This document shows positions 22,880 to 34,540 of a stretch of 64,000 bases of DNA, one piece after another. This stretch comes from Straminergon stramineum. Its lineage: Eukaryota; Streptophyta; Bryopsida; Hypnales; Calliergonaceae. Position numbers and translations under genes: made by a program. Location: NCBI GenBank assembly GCA_963920665.1, contig OY987263.1:44613218-44677217 (forward strand), read 5' to 3'. The notes under the pieces were generated by a model that had not been told where the DNA came from, ran no database searches, and worked only from the letters and a program-made list of their open reading frames with translations. The stretch's first letter is position 1, and each line of letters starts with the position of its first letter.

Positions 22880-23560
22880 CCATTCTACAAAGGTCCATGC
22901 TCTTGTCACATGTGTAGGATTTTCAATTCTTTAGGTCTTCTGAGACCTTGTATCCATGTTGGTATTCACAAGCATCCTGTAGGTAAGGGCATCTGTTGTA
23001 ATTATATTGATTGAACAACATCTTTGATTAGGCAAGAGGTGTCAAAGACATCAATTGCGACAAATTCGGCCATTTAGCTTGTTGCTATCAAGGAATTTCT
23101 TGCATCTAAATTGTTTAAAGACGAAGGGCTACAAAGTGATAAAAAGCCCCTTTGTGGAGAGGCCCTCAAGGCTATCATGGATAAATTCCGATTACTCAAT
23201 TCACCAAGTATTCAAAATACCATCTCTAGTTTCTATCATAATACAAGCAGGGGACCCATTGACAAAATTATCTCACTAAAAATGAGAAGTATATATTCTT
23301 TTTTTAGACGAACTGGAAATCTAGCAAGACAACCAAAAATCCAACAAAGTTTGTTGAGGATGTCGTCAAACTACCAGATGCTCATTTATTCACTACATGA
23401 GTCCCCATTTAGAAGGTGAAGAAGTATTTGGCTCCACAAAGTGCAAACTCAATTTGCCACCTAGGTCAAATCGTAACTCTCACCACCACGATACAATTAA
23501 CCTTTTAGCACCCATAGTTCAAACTTGGTTGACCAAAGCATGCATTGAAGTAGTCAAGTA
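22880..23560 (+). pseudogene. Decayed coding relic sharing a motif with 41356-43599
   Basis: Frame-shifted protein-like pieces: about 23102-23400 (DEGLQSDKKPLCGEALKAI) and about 23400-23530 (HLEGEEVFGSTKCKL followed by P, R, SH, D, N, VQTW). The second piece matches the pattern of HLEGEEIFRGTKRKL at about 42748-42870, so both are remnants of one repeated protein family. Function unknown. The remainder up to 23916 shows nothing clear. Confidence 0.35.
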
Positions 23561-23916
23561 GGCGCATCAACATCAATGCTAAATGTTGACATAAGAAGGA
23601 GAACCAAGTACAAAACATCCTCACGCTACCATAGTACTTGGAAAAAACTACAATGCTTCTCTGTGGCACATTGCTAGGTGTAAGAAGGAAGGGATGACTT
23701 GTCATACAGTTCAAGTTGGGATGAGGAAGGAATGTGGAGCCAAAATAAATAAGTTGAGCAAGAGTAGAACGGGAACACCTACCTATAATGGCCGCATCAC
23801 ATAATATGGAACCAAGGTTATTATCAATTTTGATTTCTAGTTTTGTGTAGACAACCTTATGCATTGCGGAGGAGGCTCTAAAGTGAAGTGGGTTCAAGAC
23901 TGGCCCCCCTCTTCCA

Positions 23917-24161
23917 TATTGGGTTTTGAATGGAGAAAGGCTTTACTTAGATGGTAGAAGATACCAAGGCCCATGTGTGGGCTGAACATAAGCTAAAAGC
24001 CTTTCACTAGTTATCCACAAACCATGTGGGATAACTAGCAACCTTGGGCTGCCTTTGACTACAAGCAACACCCAATAGACTCTAAGTCTAACTAAGAGTC
24101 TAAGCCTACTCCTAGGGCTGAATGTACACTATCTACACTAATATGTACATGATCTTCAACA
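23917..24161 (-). repeat. Family B 3' LTR
   Basis: 245 bp on the minus strand, with 3'-type variant TTTTAGCTTATG although it has CACACATGG. It ends AACCCAATA rather than AACTCAATA. The left flank TTCCA is non-element DNA. Confidence 0.92.
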
Positions 24162-25480
24162 CTCCCACTTTGAGAGTGGTCAAAGGCACGAAGGCCCATC
24201 TTCTCAATCAAGGTAAGGTGTTGGGGCTTCCCAAGAGCCTTGGTCAGCACATCAGCAACCATAGCTTGAGTAGGCACATACTTGAGCTCAATCACCTCAG
24301 CCTCCACTCTTTCACGAATGAAATGGTGTTGCACATCAATGTGCTTGGTCCGAGAGTGGTGGGTGGGATTCTTGGCCAAAGCAATGGCACCTTGGTTGTC
24401 ACACAAAATGCGTGTGCTCCCCCCTTGCACAAGCCCAACATCAGCCAAGAGCTGCCTTAGCCAAATGGCCTCCTTGGTGCAATGGCTCATGGCCATGTAC
24501 TCCGCTTCCGTTGTAGAAAGAGCTATGGTGGGCTGCCTCTTGGAATTCCATGAAATGGCACCCACTCCAAGCATAAACACATAGCCGGTGGTGGATCTTC
24601 GATCCCCCTCATCACCCGCCCAATCCGCATCACAATACCCATGCAAACTCACTTCAGCACCTCCTAGTTGCAACACCAAGCCAAGTGTGCCTTGAAGGTA
24701 CCTCATCACCCTCTTGACCGCAGCCCAATGCTTAGGGCCATACTTGGACATGTGTTGACTCACAACACTCACCGGGAAGGCCAAATCAGGCCTTGTAGCC
24801 ACCATGGCATACATCAAACAACCAACCGCTGCCTTGTAAGGCACACCTTGCATTTCAGCCTTCACCTCCTCAAAATCCGCATCCGTGAGCTTGGGCAACT
24901 TCTCATGAGTGTCAAGGGGGGTACCTATGGCTTTGCACTCCTCCATGTTGAACCTCTTCAAGATCTCCTCAAGGTACTTGTGTTGGCTCATAGTGATGGT
25001 GCGGGCAGCCCTATCCCTCTTGAACTCCACTCCAAGGCAATACCTCAACTCTCCAAGATCCGTCATCTCATACTCCTTGTGAAGCATGGCCTTCACCTCA
25101 AGCATCTTGGTCATGTCACTTGCAAGGAGGATCAGATCATCCACATAGAGGATCACAATCACCAAATGCTCACTACTTTGCATGGTGTACAAAGAGTGAT
25201 CAGCATTTCCTCTTTGGAAGCCCTTCCTTGCAAACATGCCATCAATATCCCTATACCACGCCCTCCCGGATTGCTTCAGCCCGGGGAGGGCCTTCTTCAA
25301 CTTGCATTTGAGATGCTCTTGCCCCTCTTGCACAAAGCCTTCGGGCTGATCCATGTAGATGACCTCCTCTAGCTTGGGGTTGAGAAAAGCCGTCTTGACG
25401 TCCATTTGGTGCATCTCCAAGTCCATGGCTGCCCCTAGAGCCACAATGCACCTAATGGTGCTAAACTTAGCAACGGGGGC
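24092..25480 (-). pseudogene. Family B pol fragment (RT and RNase H)
   Basis: RT from the VAKFSTIRC region through DVKTAFLN, YVDDLILLASD and RNase H to the native stop at 24092 in the 3' LTR. The 5' side ends at 'caacgggggc', where it fuses head-to-head to a plus-strand B leader; no LTR lies at this joint and the two parents share GGGC. Upstream domains are missing. RT and RNase H here are inverted relative to the same domains at about 28310-29132. Confidence 0.88.
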
Positions 25481-25584
25481 TGATTGGTCCCTTTTCAGCC
25501 CACTTCGCCCCAAGGGAGTGTTTGAGGGCTGAATTCAGATTGGAGACCTTGTGGGTGTTGCCAACAAGTGGGAGCTGATTCAAC
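25477..25584 (+). other. Family B leader fragment
   Basis: Last ~108 bp of a B leader (GGGCTGATTGG onward) before the gag ATG at 25585. The rest of the leader, primer site and 5' LTR are absent at this copy. Confidence 0.8.
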
Positions 25585-28500
25585 ATGGCCTCAAGTGGAG
25601 GAGAGGGCGTCCGGATCATTGACAAGTTCAATGGGGAGAATTTTGGGATGTGGAAGTTCAAGATGGAGATGATTCTTGCGGAGAAGGATTTGTGGGAGGT
25701 GGTGGATGGGAGTGAGGAGCCTCCAAGTCAAGATGCTGATTTGAAGACCAAGAAGGCGTTTGAGAGGAAGGAGAAGAAGGCCTTTGCTCTCATAGCCATC
25801 AATCTTGTGGACCGGCAAATTGCTCACATCCGCCATTGCAAAGGACCAGCCCAAGCATGGACCACCCTTTGCAACATCCATGAGACCAAGAGCCTCTCCA
25901 ACATTCTCTTTCTAAGGCGCAAGTTCTTCACCATGAAGATGCAAGAGGAGGATGACATCTTGGATCATGTCAACAAGATCAAGGCCCTTGCGGATCAGCT
26001 TGCTTGCTTGGAGGCCCCCGTCACGGATGGAGATGTGGTGATGACCTTGTTGGAGAGTTTGCCACCCTCCTATGAGTACCTCATCACCGCCTTGGAGACA
26101 AGACCCACCAAGGAGCTGACCATGGAGTTTGTGACGGCACGCTTGATGCATGAGATGACCAAGCGCAAGGAAAATGAGGCCCAAGGGGAGGGATCAGCCC
26201 TTGTGTCAAGACATGGCAAGGGAGGCAACACCAAGGCGTTCAAGGAGACAAGGACGTGCTTCAATTGTGGCAAATCAGGCCACATTGCGAAGCATTGCAA
26301 GGGCAGCCAAGCCAAAGACAAGGGGAGTGCACACCAAGCTTGCCAAGTGGAGGATGAAGAGGACTTTGCCTTTGCCACCTATGGAGGAGGGGAGAAGGCC
26401 AACATGTTCACTTGGATTGTGGATTCGGGAGCCACTCAACACATGACCAGCCATAGAGATGCCTTCCACACCTATCAGCCCATTGTGGGGAAGAGGATTC
26501 ATTTGGGAGACAATGGCATGGTGGAGGCCCTTGGCATGGGGGAGATTCTTGTGGAGGTGCAAGTGGAGGGGAAGACCAAGAGGATTCAGATCCAAAAGGC
26601 CCTCCATGTCCCTAAGTTGCATGCAAATCTGATTTCCGTGAGCCAATTGTCTTTGGGAGGTTTGAAGGTGCATTTCAACATGGTGGGGTGTGTGGTGAGG
26701 TCTCCTAGTGGTGTTTTGATTGCATCAGCCCCCCGTGAGGGCAATTTGTACCACCTTCACTTCACCAAGGTGAATGGCACTTCCATGGCATGTGTGGCCC
26801 AAGGATCCGCTCATGAAGACCTTGTGGGGCTTTGGCATAGGAGGCTTGGGCACTTGAATGTGAAGAGCATGAAGAGCCTCCAACACATTGTGAAGGGGCT
26901 GAACCTCTCTTCTTGCAAGCATGATTGGAGTTCTTTGGTGTGCAAGGGGTGCATAGAGGGGAAACAAGCAAGGCAGCCCTTCCCCAAGGATGGGGCCACA
27001 AGGGCCAGCAAGCCCTTGGAGCCTGTGCATTCAGATGTGTGTAGGCCAATGAAGACCACATCCATAGGAGGAGCAAGGTATTTTGTGACTTTCATTGATG
27101 ATTTCTCACGCAAGATTTGGGTGTACATGCTGAAGTGCAAGAGTGAAGTGTTTGGGCGTTTTGAGACTTGGAAGGCCCTTGTGGAGGCCCAATCTGATTG
27201 CAAGGTGAAGGTGCTGCGGTCGGATAATGGAGGAGAGTATGTGTCCAAGGCCTTTGAGGCCTTCTTGAAGGCTCATGGCATTGAGCACCACACATCAGCA
27301 CCTTACACTCCTCAACAAAACGGCATAGCGGAGCGTGCAAATCGAACCATTGTGGAGATGGCTAGGTCCATGATTCATGGCCAAGGGCTGAAGTATGAGC
27401 TTTGGGGGGAGGCCGTGTCCAATGCGGTGTACACAAGGAACCGGTGCCCTACACAAGCTTTGACAAGCAAGACCCCCCAAGAAGCTTGGAGTGGAATCCG
27501 ACCTCATGTGTCTCACATGCGCACCTTTGGGTGCATTGCCTATGCCTTGGTGCCAAGTGCCAAGAGGACCAAGTTGGATGCCAAGGGCACCAAGTGTCTC
27601 TTCCTTGGCTATTGTGAGGGAACCAAGGCTTATAGGCTGATGTGTGTGGAGACCAAGGCCATCATCAAGTGTCGTGATGTGACCTTCTTGGAGGAGGAAG
27701 GAGCTGATCCCAAGCTCTTGGAGATGAGCCCAAGTGGGAGTAGTGGAGGACCAGCCCAAATGGTGGGCACAACTCCAAGAGTGGACATGGAAGAGGAAGG
27801 AGAGGAAGAGGAGGAAGAGGAAGACTTGGTGGAGCCCAAGAAGAAGGTGGCCACACCCAAGGTGAAGAGACCAGCTGCCCCTTCTCCAAGCACTTCACCC
27901 AAGGTGCAAGAGCATGATCAGCCCTTGGAGGAGCAAGAAGAGCCTCGTTATCCAACAAGGACCCGCAAGCCCCTTGGAGATTGGTGGCTGAATCACATTC
28001 TTCCCCCACAACAAGAAGAACAAGCCAATGTGGCTTTCCTTGGAGATCCATCCACACTTGGGGAGGTGTTGCGTTGTGAGGATGCAAGCAAGTGGGAGGC
28101 GGCCATGCAAGAGGAGTACAAGGCCCTCATTGCCAAGGGCACATGGGAACTTGCTGCCCTCCCTCCCAAGAGGTCAAGTGTGGGTTGCAAGTGGGTTTTC
28201 TCCACCAAGAGGGATGCTTTGGGGCACATTGTGAGGTACAAGGCAAGGCTGGTTGCCAAGGGGTTCTCCCAAGTGGAGGGGGTGGATTTCAATGAGACCT
28301 TTGCCCCCGTTGCTAAGTTTAGCACCATTAGGTGCATTGTGGCTCTAGGGGCAGCCATGGACTTGGAGATGCACCAAATGGACGTCAAGACGGCTTTCCT
28401 CAACCCCAAGCTTGAGGAGGTCATCTACATGGATCAGCCCCAAGGCTTTGTGCAAGAGGGGCAAGAGCATCTCAAATGCAAGTTGAAGAAGGCCCTCCCC

Positions 28501-29132
28501 GGGCTGAAGCAATCCGGGAGGGCGTGGTATAGAGATATTGATGCCATGTTTGCAAGGAAGGGCTTCCAAAGAGGAAATGCTGATCACTCTTTGTACACCA
28601 TGCAAAGTAGTGAGCATTTGGTGATTGTAATCCTCTATGTGGATGATCTGATCCTCCTTGCAAGTGACATGACCAAGATGCTTGAGGTGAAGGCTATGCT
28701 TCACAAGGAGTATGAGATGACGGATCTTGGAGAGTTGAGGTATTGCCTTGGAGTGGAGTTCAAGAGGGATAGGGCTGCCCGCACCATCACTATGAGCCAA
28801 CACAAGTACCTTGAGGAGATCTTGAAGAGGTTCAACATGGAGGAGTGCAAAGCCATAGGTACCCCCCTTGACACTCATGAGAAGTTGCCCAAGCTCACGG
28901 ATGCGGATTTTGAGGAGGTGAAGGCTGAAATGCAAGGTGTGCCTTACAAGGCAGCGGTTGGTTGTTTGATGTATGCCATGGTGGCCACAAGGCCTGATTT
29001 GGCCTTCCCGGTGAGTGTTGTGAGTCAACACATGTCCAAGTATGGCCCTCAGCATTGGGCTGCGGTCAAGAGGGTGATGAGGTACCTTCAAGGCACACTT
29101 GGCTTGGAGTTGCAACTAGGAGGTGCTGAAGT
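25585..29132 (+). pseudogene. Family B gag-pol, truncated in RNase H
   Basis: ATG at 25585 (MASSGGEG). Gag, zinc knuckle CFNCGKSGHIAKHC, protease, integrase, Glu-rich linker, RT with YVDD and the first part of RNase H are all open. It is cut after 'ggtgctgaagt', where a new B 5' LTR begins. The frame then continues in phase into that LTR and ends with the same VEDHVHNRV-type tail and stop (29202) that native copies use, but about 150 residues of RNase H are missing. Variants include PVHSDVCRPM in integrase for the usual LVHSDVCGPM. Confidence 0.88.
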
Positions 29133-29377
29133 TGTTGAAGATCATGTCCATAATCGTGTAGATAGTGTACATTCAGCCCTAGGAGTAGGATTAGACTCTT
29201 AGTTAGACTTAGAATGTATTGGGTGTTGCTTGTAGTCAAAGGCAGCCCAAGGTTGCTAGTTATCCCACATGGTTTGTGGATAACTAGTGAAAGGCTTTAT
29301 GCTTATGTTCAGCCCACACATGGGCCTTGGTATCTTCTACCATCTAAGTAAAGCCTTTCTCCATTCAAAACTCAATA
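29133..29377 (+). repeat. Family B 5' LTR of the complete element
   Basis: 245 bp, TGTTGAAGATC to AACTCAATA; 5'-type TTTATGCTTATG and CACACATGG. Confidence 0.93.
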
Positions 29378-29391
29378 GGTTATGGGCCCAC
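29378..29391 (+). other. Primer-binding site, initiator tRNA-Met anticodon arm
   Basis: GGTTATGGGCCCAC begins at the first base after the LTR. Complementarity to the tRNA stops exactly at the LTR edge, because the next tRNA base would need G and the LTR ends in A. This fits a primer cut inside the anticodon arm. Confidence 0.78.
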
Positions 29392-30433
29392 GCACTTGGT
29401 GTTGGACATGAGGGAGAAATTCAAGTCATTTGGAGAAGTTCTTGGAGCTTGGAGGAGCATACTGAATTTGGGCTCTTGGTCACCTACAAACCATATGGTG
29501 TGAGTAAAATTTTCAAAACAAAGAAAAAAAGTCTTTGAATTCCATCTTTTGTTTTGAGCTTTTGTGGGCTGGTTTGTGAGGTTTGGAGTTCATTTTTGAG
29601 TGTGAGATTGCTCATGATTGAAATCAGACCTAATTAGGGCTGGTTTCATGCTCCTTGTTTGAGTTTGTGCTTGCAAGTGTACATTGGCAGCCCATTGGGG
29701 CTGATTGTGCACTTGGGTACATTGGTGATTGTCATTTTGGCAATTGCAATCTTGTGAGGGTCCTTGGTGAGGCTTGGGAGCATTTGTGGGTTGCATTAGG
29801 CGTTTCCATGCATTAAGGGCTGAGTGGTGCCCTTGTGAGTGAGTGAGACGAAATTGTGATCCTAAGAGGGCTGATTTGTGCCCTTGTGAGTGTTTGAGAC
29901 CAAGTAGAGGACTTTGTGAAGCCAAAGGGCTGGTTTGTGCCCTTGTGAGTGTGTGAGACCTAATAGTGGACATTGTGAACTCAAGAGGGCTGATTTGTGT
30001 CATTGAGAGAGAGTGACACCCAATTGGGGTTCTTGAGTGACTTGGTGAGCCAAGTAGGGCTGGTTGAAGCCATTGTAGTCCATGAGGTGCTCATTCTGAG
30101 TGGGAGCTTCAATCTAGGGCTGATTGGAGGCTTTGAGATCTTTGGAGTGTGGAGGATCCAATTTGTGAAGAGAATTGTGAGTTTCCTTGTGTTTTTGAAG
30201 TAGCACCAGCCCATGACGAGCATGTGGTGGTTTTGAGCTTCATTAGGATCTGATTTGGTGTGGAGAGGACGTCTTGTGCTTGTGAGGAGTGGTGAGGCGT
30301 TCTTAGGGTTGCAAGGTGCTTGTGAGGGCTGATTGGTCCCATTTCAGCCCAATTCGCCCCAAGGGAGTGTTTGAGGGCTGAATTCAGATTGGAGACCTTG
30401 TGGGTGCTGCCAACAAGTGGGAGCTGATTCAAC
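29392..30433 (+). other. Family B leader with GGGCTG-rich ~59-bp repeats
   Basis: About 1.04 kb without coding signal. GGGCTGATT/GGGCTGGTT recurs roughly every 60 bp. Between about 29815 and 30010 four units each carry 'tgcccttgtgagtg' and 'gagacc'. Confidence 0.8.
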
Positions 30434-33400
30434 ATGGCCTCAAGTGGAGGAGAGGGCGTCCGGATCATTGACAAGTTCAATGGGGAGAATTTTGGGATGT
30501 GGAAGTTCAAGATGGAGATGATTCTTGCGGAGAAGGATTTGTGGGAGGTGGTGGATGGGAGTGAGGAGCCTCCAAGTCAAGATGCTGATTTGAAGACCAA
30601 GAAGGCGTTTGAGAGGAAGGAGAAGAAGGCCTTTGCTCTCATAGCCATCAATCTTGTGGACCGGCAAATTGCTCACATCCGCCATTGCAAAGGACCAGCC
30701 CAAGCATGGACCACCCTTTGCAACATCCATGAGACCAAGAGCCTCTCCAACATTCTCTTTCTAAGGCGCAAGTTCTTCACCATGAAGATGCAAGAGGAGG
30801 ATGACATCTTGGATCATGTCAACAAGATCAAGGCCCTTGCGGATCAGCTTGCTTGCTTGGAGGCCCCCGTCACGGATGGAGATGTGGTGATGACCTTGTT
30901 GGAGAGTTTGCCACCCTCCTATGAGTACCTCATCACCGCCTTGGAGACAAGACCCACCAAGGAGCTGACCATGGAGTTTGTGACGGCACGCTTGATGCAT
31001 GAGATGACCAAGCGCAAGGAAAATGAGGCCCAAGGGGAGGGATCAGCCCTTGTGTCAAGACATGGCAAGGGAGCCAACACCAAGGCGTTCAAGGAGACAA
31101 GGACGTGCTTCAATTGTGGCAAATCAGGCCACATTGCGAAGCATTGCAAGGGCAGCCAAGCCAAAGACAAGGGGAGTGCACACCAAGCTTGCCAAGTGGA
31201 GGATGAAGAGGACTTTGCCTTTGCCACCTATGGAGGAGGGGAGAAGGCCAACATGTTCACTTGGATTGTGGATTCGGGAGCCACTCAACACATGACCAGC
31301 CATAGAGATGCCTTCCACACCTATCAGCCCATTGTGGGGAAGAGGATTCATTTGGGAGACAATGGCATGGTGGAGGCCCTTGGCATGGGGGAGATTCTTG
31401 TGGAGGTACAAGTGGAGGGGAAGACCAAGAGGATTCAGATCCAAAAGGCCCTCCATGTCCCTAAGTTGCATGCAAATCTGATTTCGGTGAGCCAATTGTC
31501 TTTGGGAGGTTTGAAGGTGCATTTCAACATGGTGGGGTGTGTGGTGAGGTCTCCTAGTGGTGTTTTGATTGCATCAGCCCCTCGTGAGGGCAATTTGTAC
31601 CACCTTCACTTCACCAAGGTGAATGGCACTTCCATGGCTTGTGTGGCCCAAGGATCCGCTCATGAAGACCTTGTGGGGCTTTGGCATAGGAGGCTTGGGC
31701 ACTTGAATGTGAAGAGCATGAAGAGCCTCCAACACATTGTGAAGGGGCTGAACCTCTCTTGTTGCAAGCATGATTGGAGTTCGTTGGTGTGCAAGGGGTG
31801 CATTGAGGGGAAACAAGCAAGGCAGCCCTTCCCCAAGGATGGGGCCACAAGGGCCAGCAAGCCCTTGGAGCTTGTGCATTCAGATGTTTGTGGGCCAATG
31901 AAGACCACATCCATAGGAGGAGCAAGGTATTTTGTGACTTTCATTGATGATTTCTCACGCAAGATTTGGGTGTACATGCTGAAGTGTAAGAGTGAGGTGT
32001 TTGGGCGTTTTGAGACTTGGAAGGCCCTTGTGGAGGCCCAATCTGATTGCAAGGTGAAGGTGCTGCGGTCGGATAATGGAGGAGAGTATGTGTCCAAGGC
32101 CTTTGAGGCCTTCTTGAAGGCTCATGGCATTGAGCACCACACATCAGCACCTTACACTCCTCAACAAAACGGCGTAGCGGAGCGTGCCAATCGAACCATT
32201 GTGGAGATGGCTAGGTCCATGATTCATGGCCAAGGGCTGAAGTATGAGCTTTGGGGGGAGGCCGTGTCCAATGCGGTGTACACAAGGAACCGGTGCCCTA
32301 CACAAGCTTTGACAAGCAAGACCCCCCAAGAAGCTTGGAGTGGAATCCGACCTCATGTGTCTCACATGCGCACCTTTGGGTGCATTGCCTATGCCTTGGT
32401 GCCAAGTGCCAAGAGGACCAAGTTGGATGCCAAGGGCACCAAGTGTCTCTTCCTTGGCTATTGTGAGGGAACCAAGGCTTATAAGCTGATGTGTGTGGAG
32501 ACCAAGGCCATCATCAAGTGTCGTGATGTGACCTTCTTGGAGGAGGAAGGAGCTGATCCCAAGCTCTTGGAGATGAGCCCAAGTGGGAGTAGTGGAGGAC
32601 CAGCCCAAATGGTGGGCACAACTCCAAGAGTGGACATGGAAGAGGAAGGAGATGAAGAGGAGGAAGAGGAGGACTTGGTGGAGCCCAAGAAGAAGGTGGC
32701 CACACCCAAGGTGAAGAGACCAGCTGCCCCTTCTCCAAGCACTTCACCCAAGGTGCAAGAGCATGATCAGCCCTTGGAGGAGCAAGAGGAGCCTCGTTAT
32801 CCAACAAGGACCCGCAAGCCCCTTGGAGATTGGTGGCTGAATCACATTCTTCCCCCACAACATGAAGAACAAGCCAATGTGGCTTTCCTTAGAGATCCAT
32901 CCACACTTGGGGAGGTGTTGCGTTGTGAGGATGCAAGCAAGTGGGAGGCGGCCATGCAAGAGGAGTACAAGGCCCTCATTGCCAAGGGCACATGGGAACT
33001 TGCTGCCCTCCCTCCCAAGAGGTCAAGTGTGGGTTGCAAGTGGGTTTTCTCCACCAAGAGGGATGCTTTGGGGCACATTGTGAGGTACAAGGCAAGGCTG
33101 GTTGCCAAGGGGTTCTCCCAAGTGGAGGGGGTGGATTTCAATGAGACCTTTGCCCCCATTGCTAAGTTTAGCACCATTAGGTGCATTGTGGCTCTAGGGG
33201 CAGCCATGGACTTGGAGATGCACCAAATGGACGTCAAGACGGCTTTCCTCAACCCCAAGCTTGAGGAGGTCATCTACATGGATCAGCCCCAAGGCTTTGT
33301 GCAAGAGGGGCAAGAGCATCTCAAATGCAAGTTGAAGAAGGCCCTCCCCGGGCTGAAGCAATCCGGGAGGGCGTGGTATAGAGATATTGATGCCATGTTT

Positions 33401-34540
33401 GCAAGGAAGGGCTTCCAAAGAGGAAATGCTGATCACTCTTTGTACACCATGCAAAGTAGTGAGCATTTGGTGATTGTAATCCTCTATGTGGATGATCTGA
33501 TCCTCCTTGCAAGTGACATGACCAAGATGCTTGAGGTGAAGGCTATGCTTCACAAGGAGTATGAGATGACGGATCTTGGAGAGTTGAGGTATTGCCTTGG
33601 AGTGGAGTTCAAGAGGGATAGGGCTGCCCGCACCATCACTATGAGCCAACACAAGTACCTTGAGGAGATCTTGAAGAGGTTCAACATGGAGGAGTGCAAA
33701 GCCATAGGTACACCCCTTGACACTCATGAGAAGTTGCCCAAGCTCACGGATGAGGAGTTTGAGGAGGTGAAGGCTGAAATGCAAGGTGTGCCTTACAAGG
33801 CAGCGGTTGGTTGTTTGATGTATGCCATGGTGGCTACAAGGCCTGATTTGGCCTTCCCGGTGAGTGTTGTGAGTCAACACATGTCCAAGTATGGCCCTAA
33901 GCATTGGGCTGCGGTCAAGAGGGTGATGAGGTACCTTCAAGGCACACTTGGCTTGGAGTTGCAACTAGGAGGTGCTGAAGTGAGTTTGCATGGGTATTGT
34001 GATGCGGATTGGGCGGGTGATGAGGGGGATCGAAGATCCACCACCGGCTATGTGTTTATGCTTGGAGTGGGTGCCATTTCATGGAATTCCAAGAGGCAGC
34101 CCACCATAGCTCTTTCTACAACGGAAGCGGAGTACATGGCCATGAGCCATTGCACCAAGGAGGCCATTTGGCTAAGGCAGCTCTTGGCTGATGTTGGCCT
34201 TGTGCAAGGGGGGAGCACACAAATTTTGTGTGACAACCAAGGCGCCATTGCTTTGGCCAAGAATCCCACTCACCACTCTCGGACCAAGCACATTGATGTG
34301 CAACACCATTTCATTCGTGAAAGAGTGGAGGCTGAGGTGATTGAGCTCAAGTATGTGCCTACTCAAGCTATGGTTGCTGATGTGCTAACCAAGGCTCTTG
34401 GGAAGCCCCAACACCTTACCTTGATTGAGAAGATGGGCCTTCGTGCCTTTGACCACTCACAAAGTGGGAGTGTTGAAGATCATGTACATAATCGTGTAGA
34501 TAGTGTACATTCAGCCCTAGGAGTAGGCTTAGACTCTTAG
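30434..34540 (+). CDS. Family B copia Gag-Pol polyprotein, intact frame
   Basis: 1368-codon polyprotein. ATG at 30434 (MASSGGEG, context caacATGgc as in family A). Gag 10-220; zinc knuckle near 225; protease DSGATQ near 280; integrase HHCC and D,D(35)E within about 420-590; acidic linker (EEEGDEEEEEED) near 740 and a PSPSTSPK stretch; RT with DVKTAFLNP and YVDD at 1018-1021; RNase H with DADWAGD, TEAEYMA and DNQGAI to about 1330. The C-terminus crosses the polypurine tract (QSGS) and uses 22-24 codons inside the 3' LTR. There is no internal stop and all catalytic motifs are present, so this copy could supply protein. It is related to family A over its whole length, with the linker most divergent. 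Confidence 0.94.
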   Translation: MASSGGEGVRIIDKFNGENFGMWKFKMEMILAEKDLWEVVDGSEEPPSQDADLKTKKAFERKEKKAFALIAINLVDRQIAHIRHCKGPAQAWTTLCNIHETKSLSNILFLRRKFFTMKMQEEDDILDHVNKIKALADQLACLEAPVTDGDVVMTLLESLPPSYEYLITALETRPTKELTMEFVTARLMHEMTKRKENEAQGEGSALVSRHGKGANTKAFKETRTCFNCGKSGHIAKHCKGSQAKDKGSAHQACQVEDEEDFAFATYGGGEKANMFTWIVDSGATQHMTSHRDAFHTYQPIVGKRIHLGDNGMVEALGMGEILVEVQVEGKTKRIQIQKALHVPKLHANLISVSQLSLGGLKVHFNMVGCVVRSPSGVLIASAPREGNLYHLHFTKVNGTSMACVAQGSAHEDLVGLWHRRLGHLNVKSMKSLQHIVKGLNLSCCKHDWSSLVCKGCIEGKQARQPFPKDGATRASKPLELVHSDVCGPMKTTSIGGARYFVTFIDDFSRKIWVYMLKCKSEVFGRFETWKALVEAQSDCKVKVLRSDNGGEYVSKAFEAFLKAHGIEHHTSAPYTPQQNGVAERANRTIVEMARSMIHGQGLKYELWGEAVSNAVYTRNRCPTQALTSKTPQEAWSGIRPHVSHMRTFGCIAYALVPSAKRTKLDAKGTKCLFLGYCEGTKAYKLMCVETKAIIKCRDVTFLEEEGADPKLLEMSPSGSSGGPAQMVGTTPRVDMEEEGDEEEEEEDLVEPKKKVATPKVKRPAAPSPSTSPKVQEHDQPLEEQEEPRYPTRTRKPLGDWWLNHILPPQHEEQANVAFLRDPSTLGEVLRCEDASKWEAAMQEEYKALIAKGTWELAALPPKRSSVGCKWVFSTKRDALGHIVRYKARLVAKGFSQVEGVDFNETFAPIAKFSTIRCIVALGAAMDLEMHQMDVKTAFLNPKLEEVIYMDQPQGFVQEGQEHLKCKLKKALPGLKQSGRAWYRDIDAMFARKGFQRGNADHSLYTMQSSEHLVIVILYVDDLILLASDMTKMLEVKAMLHKEYEMTDLGELRYCLGVEFKRDRAARTITMSQHKYLEEILKRFNMEECKAIGTPLDTHEKLPKLTDEEFEEVKAEMQGVPYKAAVGCLMYAMVATRPDLAFPVSVVSQHMSKYGPKHWAAVKRVMRYLQGTLGLELQLGGAEVSLHGYCDADWAGDEGDRRSTTGYVFMLGVGAISWNSKRQPTIALSTTEAEYMAMSHCTKEAIWLRQLLADVGLVQGGSTQILCDNQGAIALAKNPTHHSRTKHIDVQHHFIRERVEAEVIELKYVPTQAMVADVLTKALGKPQHLTLIEKMGLRAFDHSQSGSVEDHVHNRVDSVHSALGVGLDS
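34460..34470 (+). other. Polypurine tract
   Basis: CAAAGTGGGAG immediately before the 3' LTR; the primer for plus-strand DNA. It also encodes part of QSGS, so the sequence is under both coding and priming constraint. Family A has the same tract. Confidence 0.75.

Noticed and set aside
23917..25513. Reading the minus-strand frame to 25513 as a distinct RT protein with its own N-terminus
   Set aside because: The first residues come from an inverted B leader across the GGGC joint; it is a truncated pol fragment.
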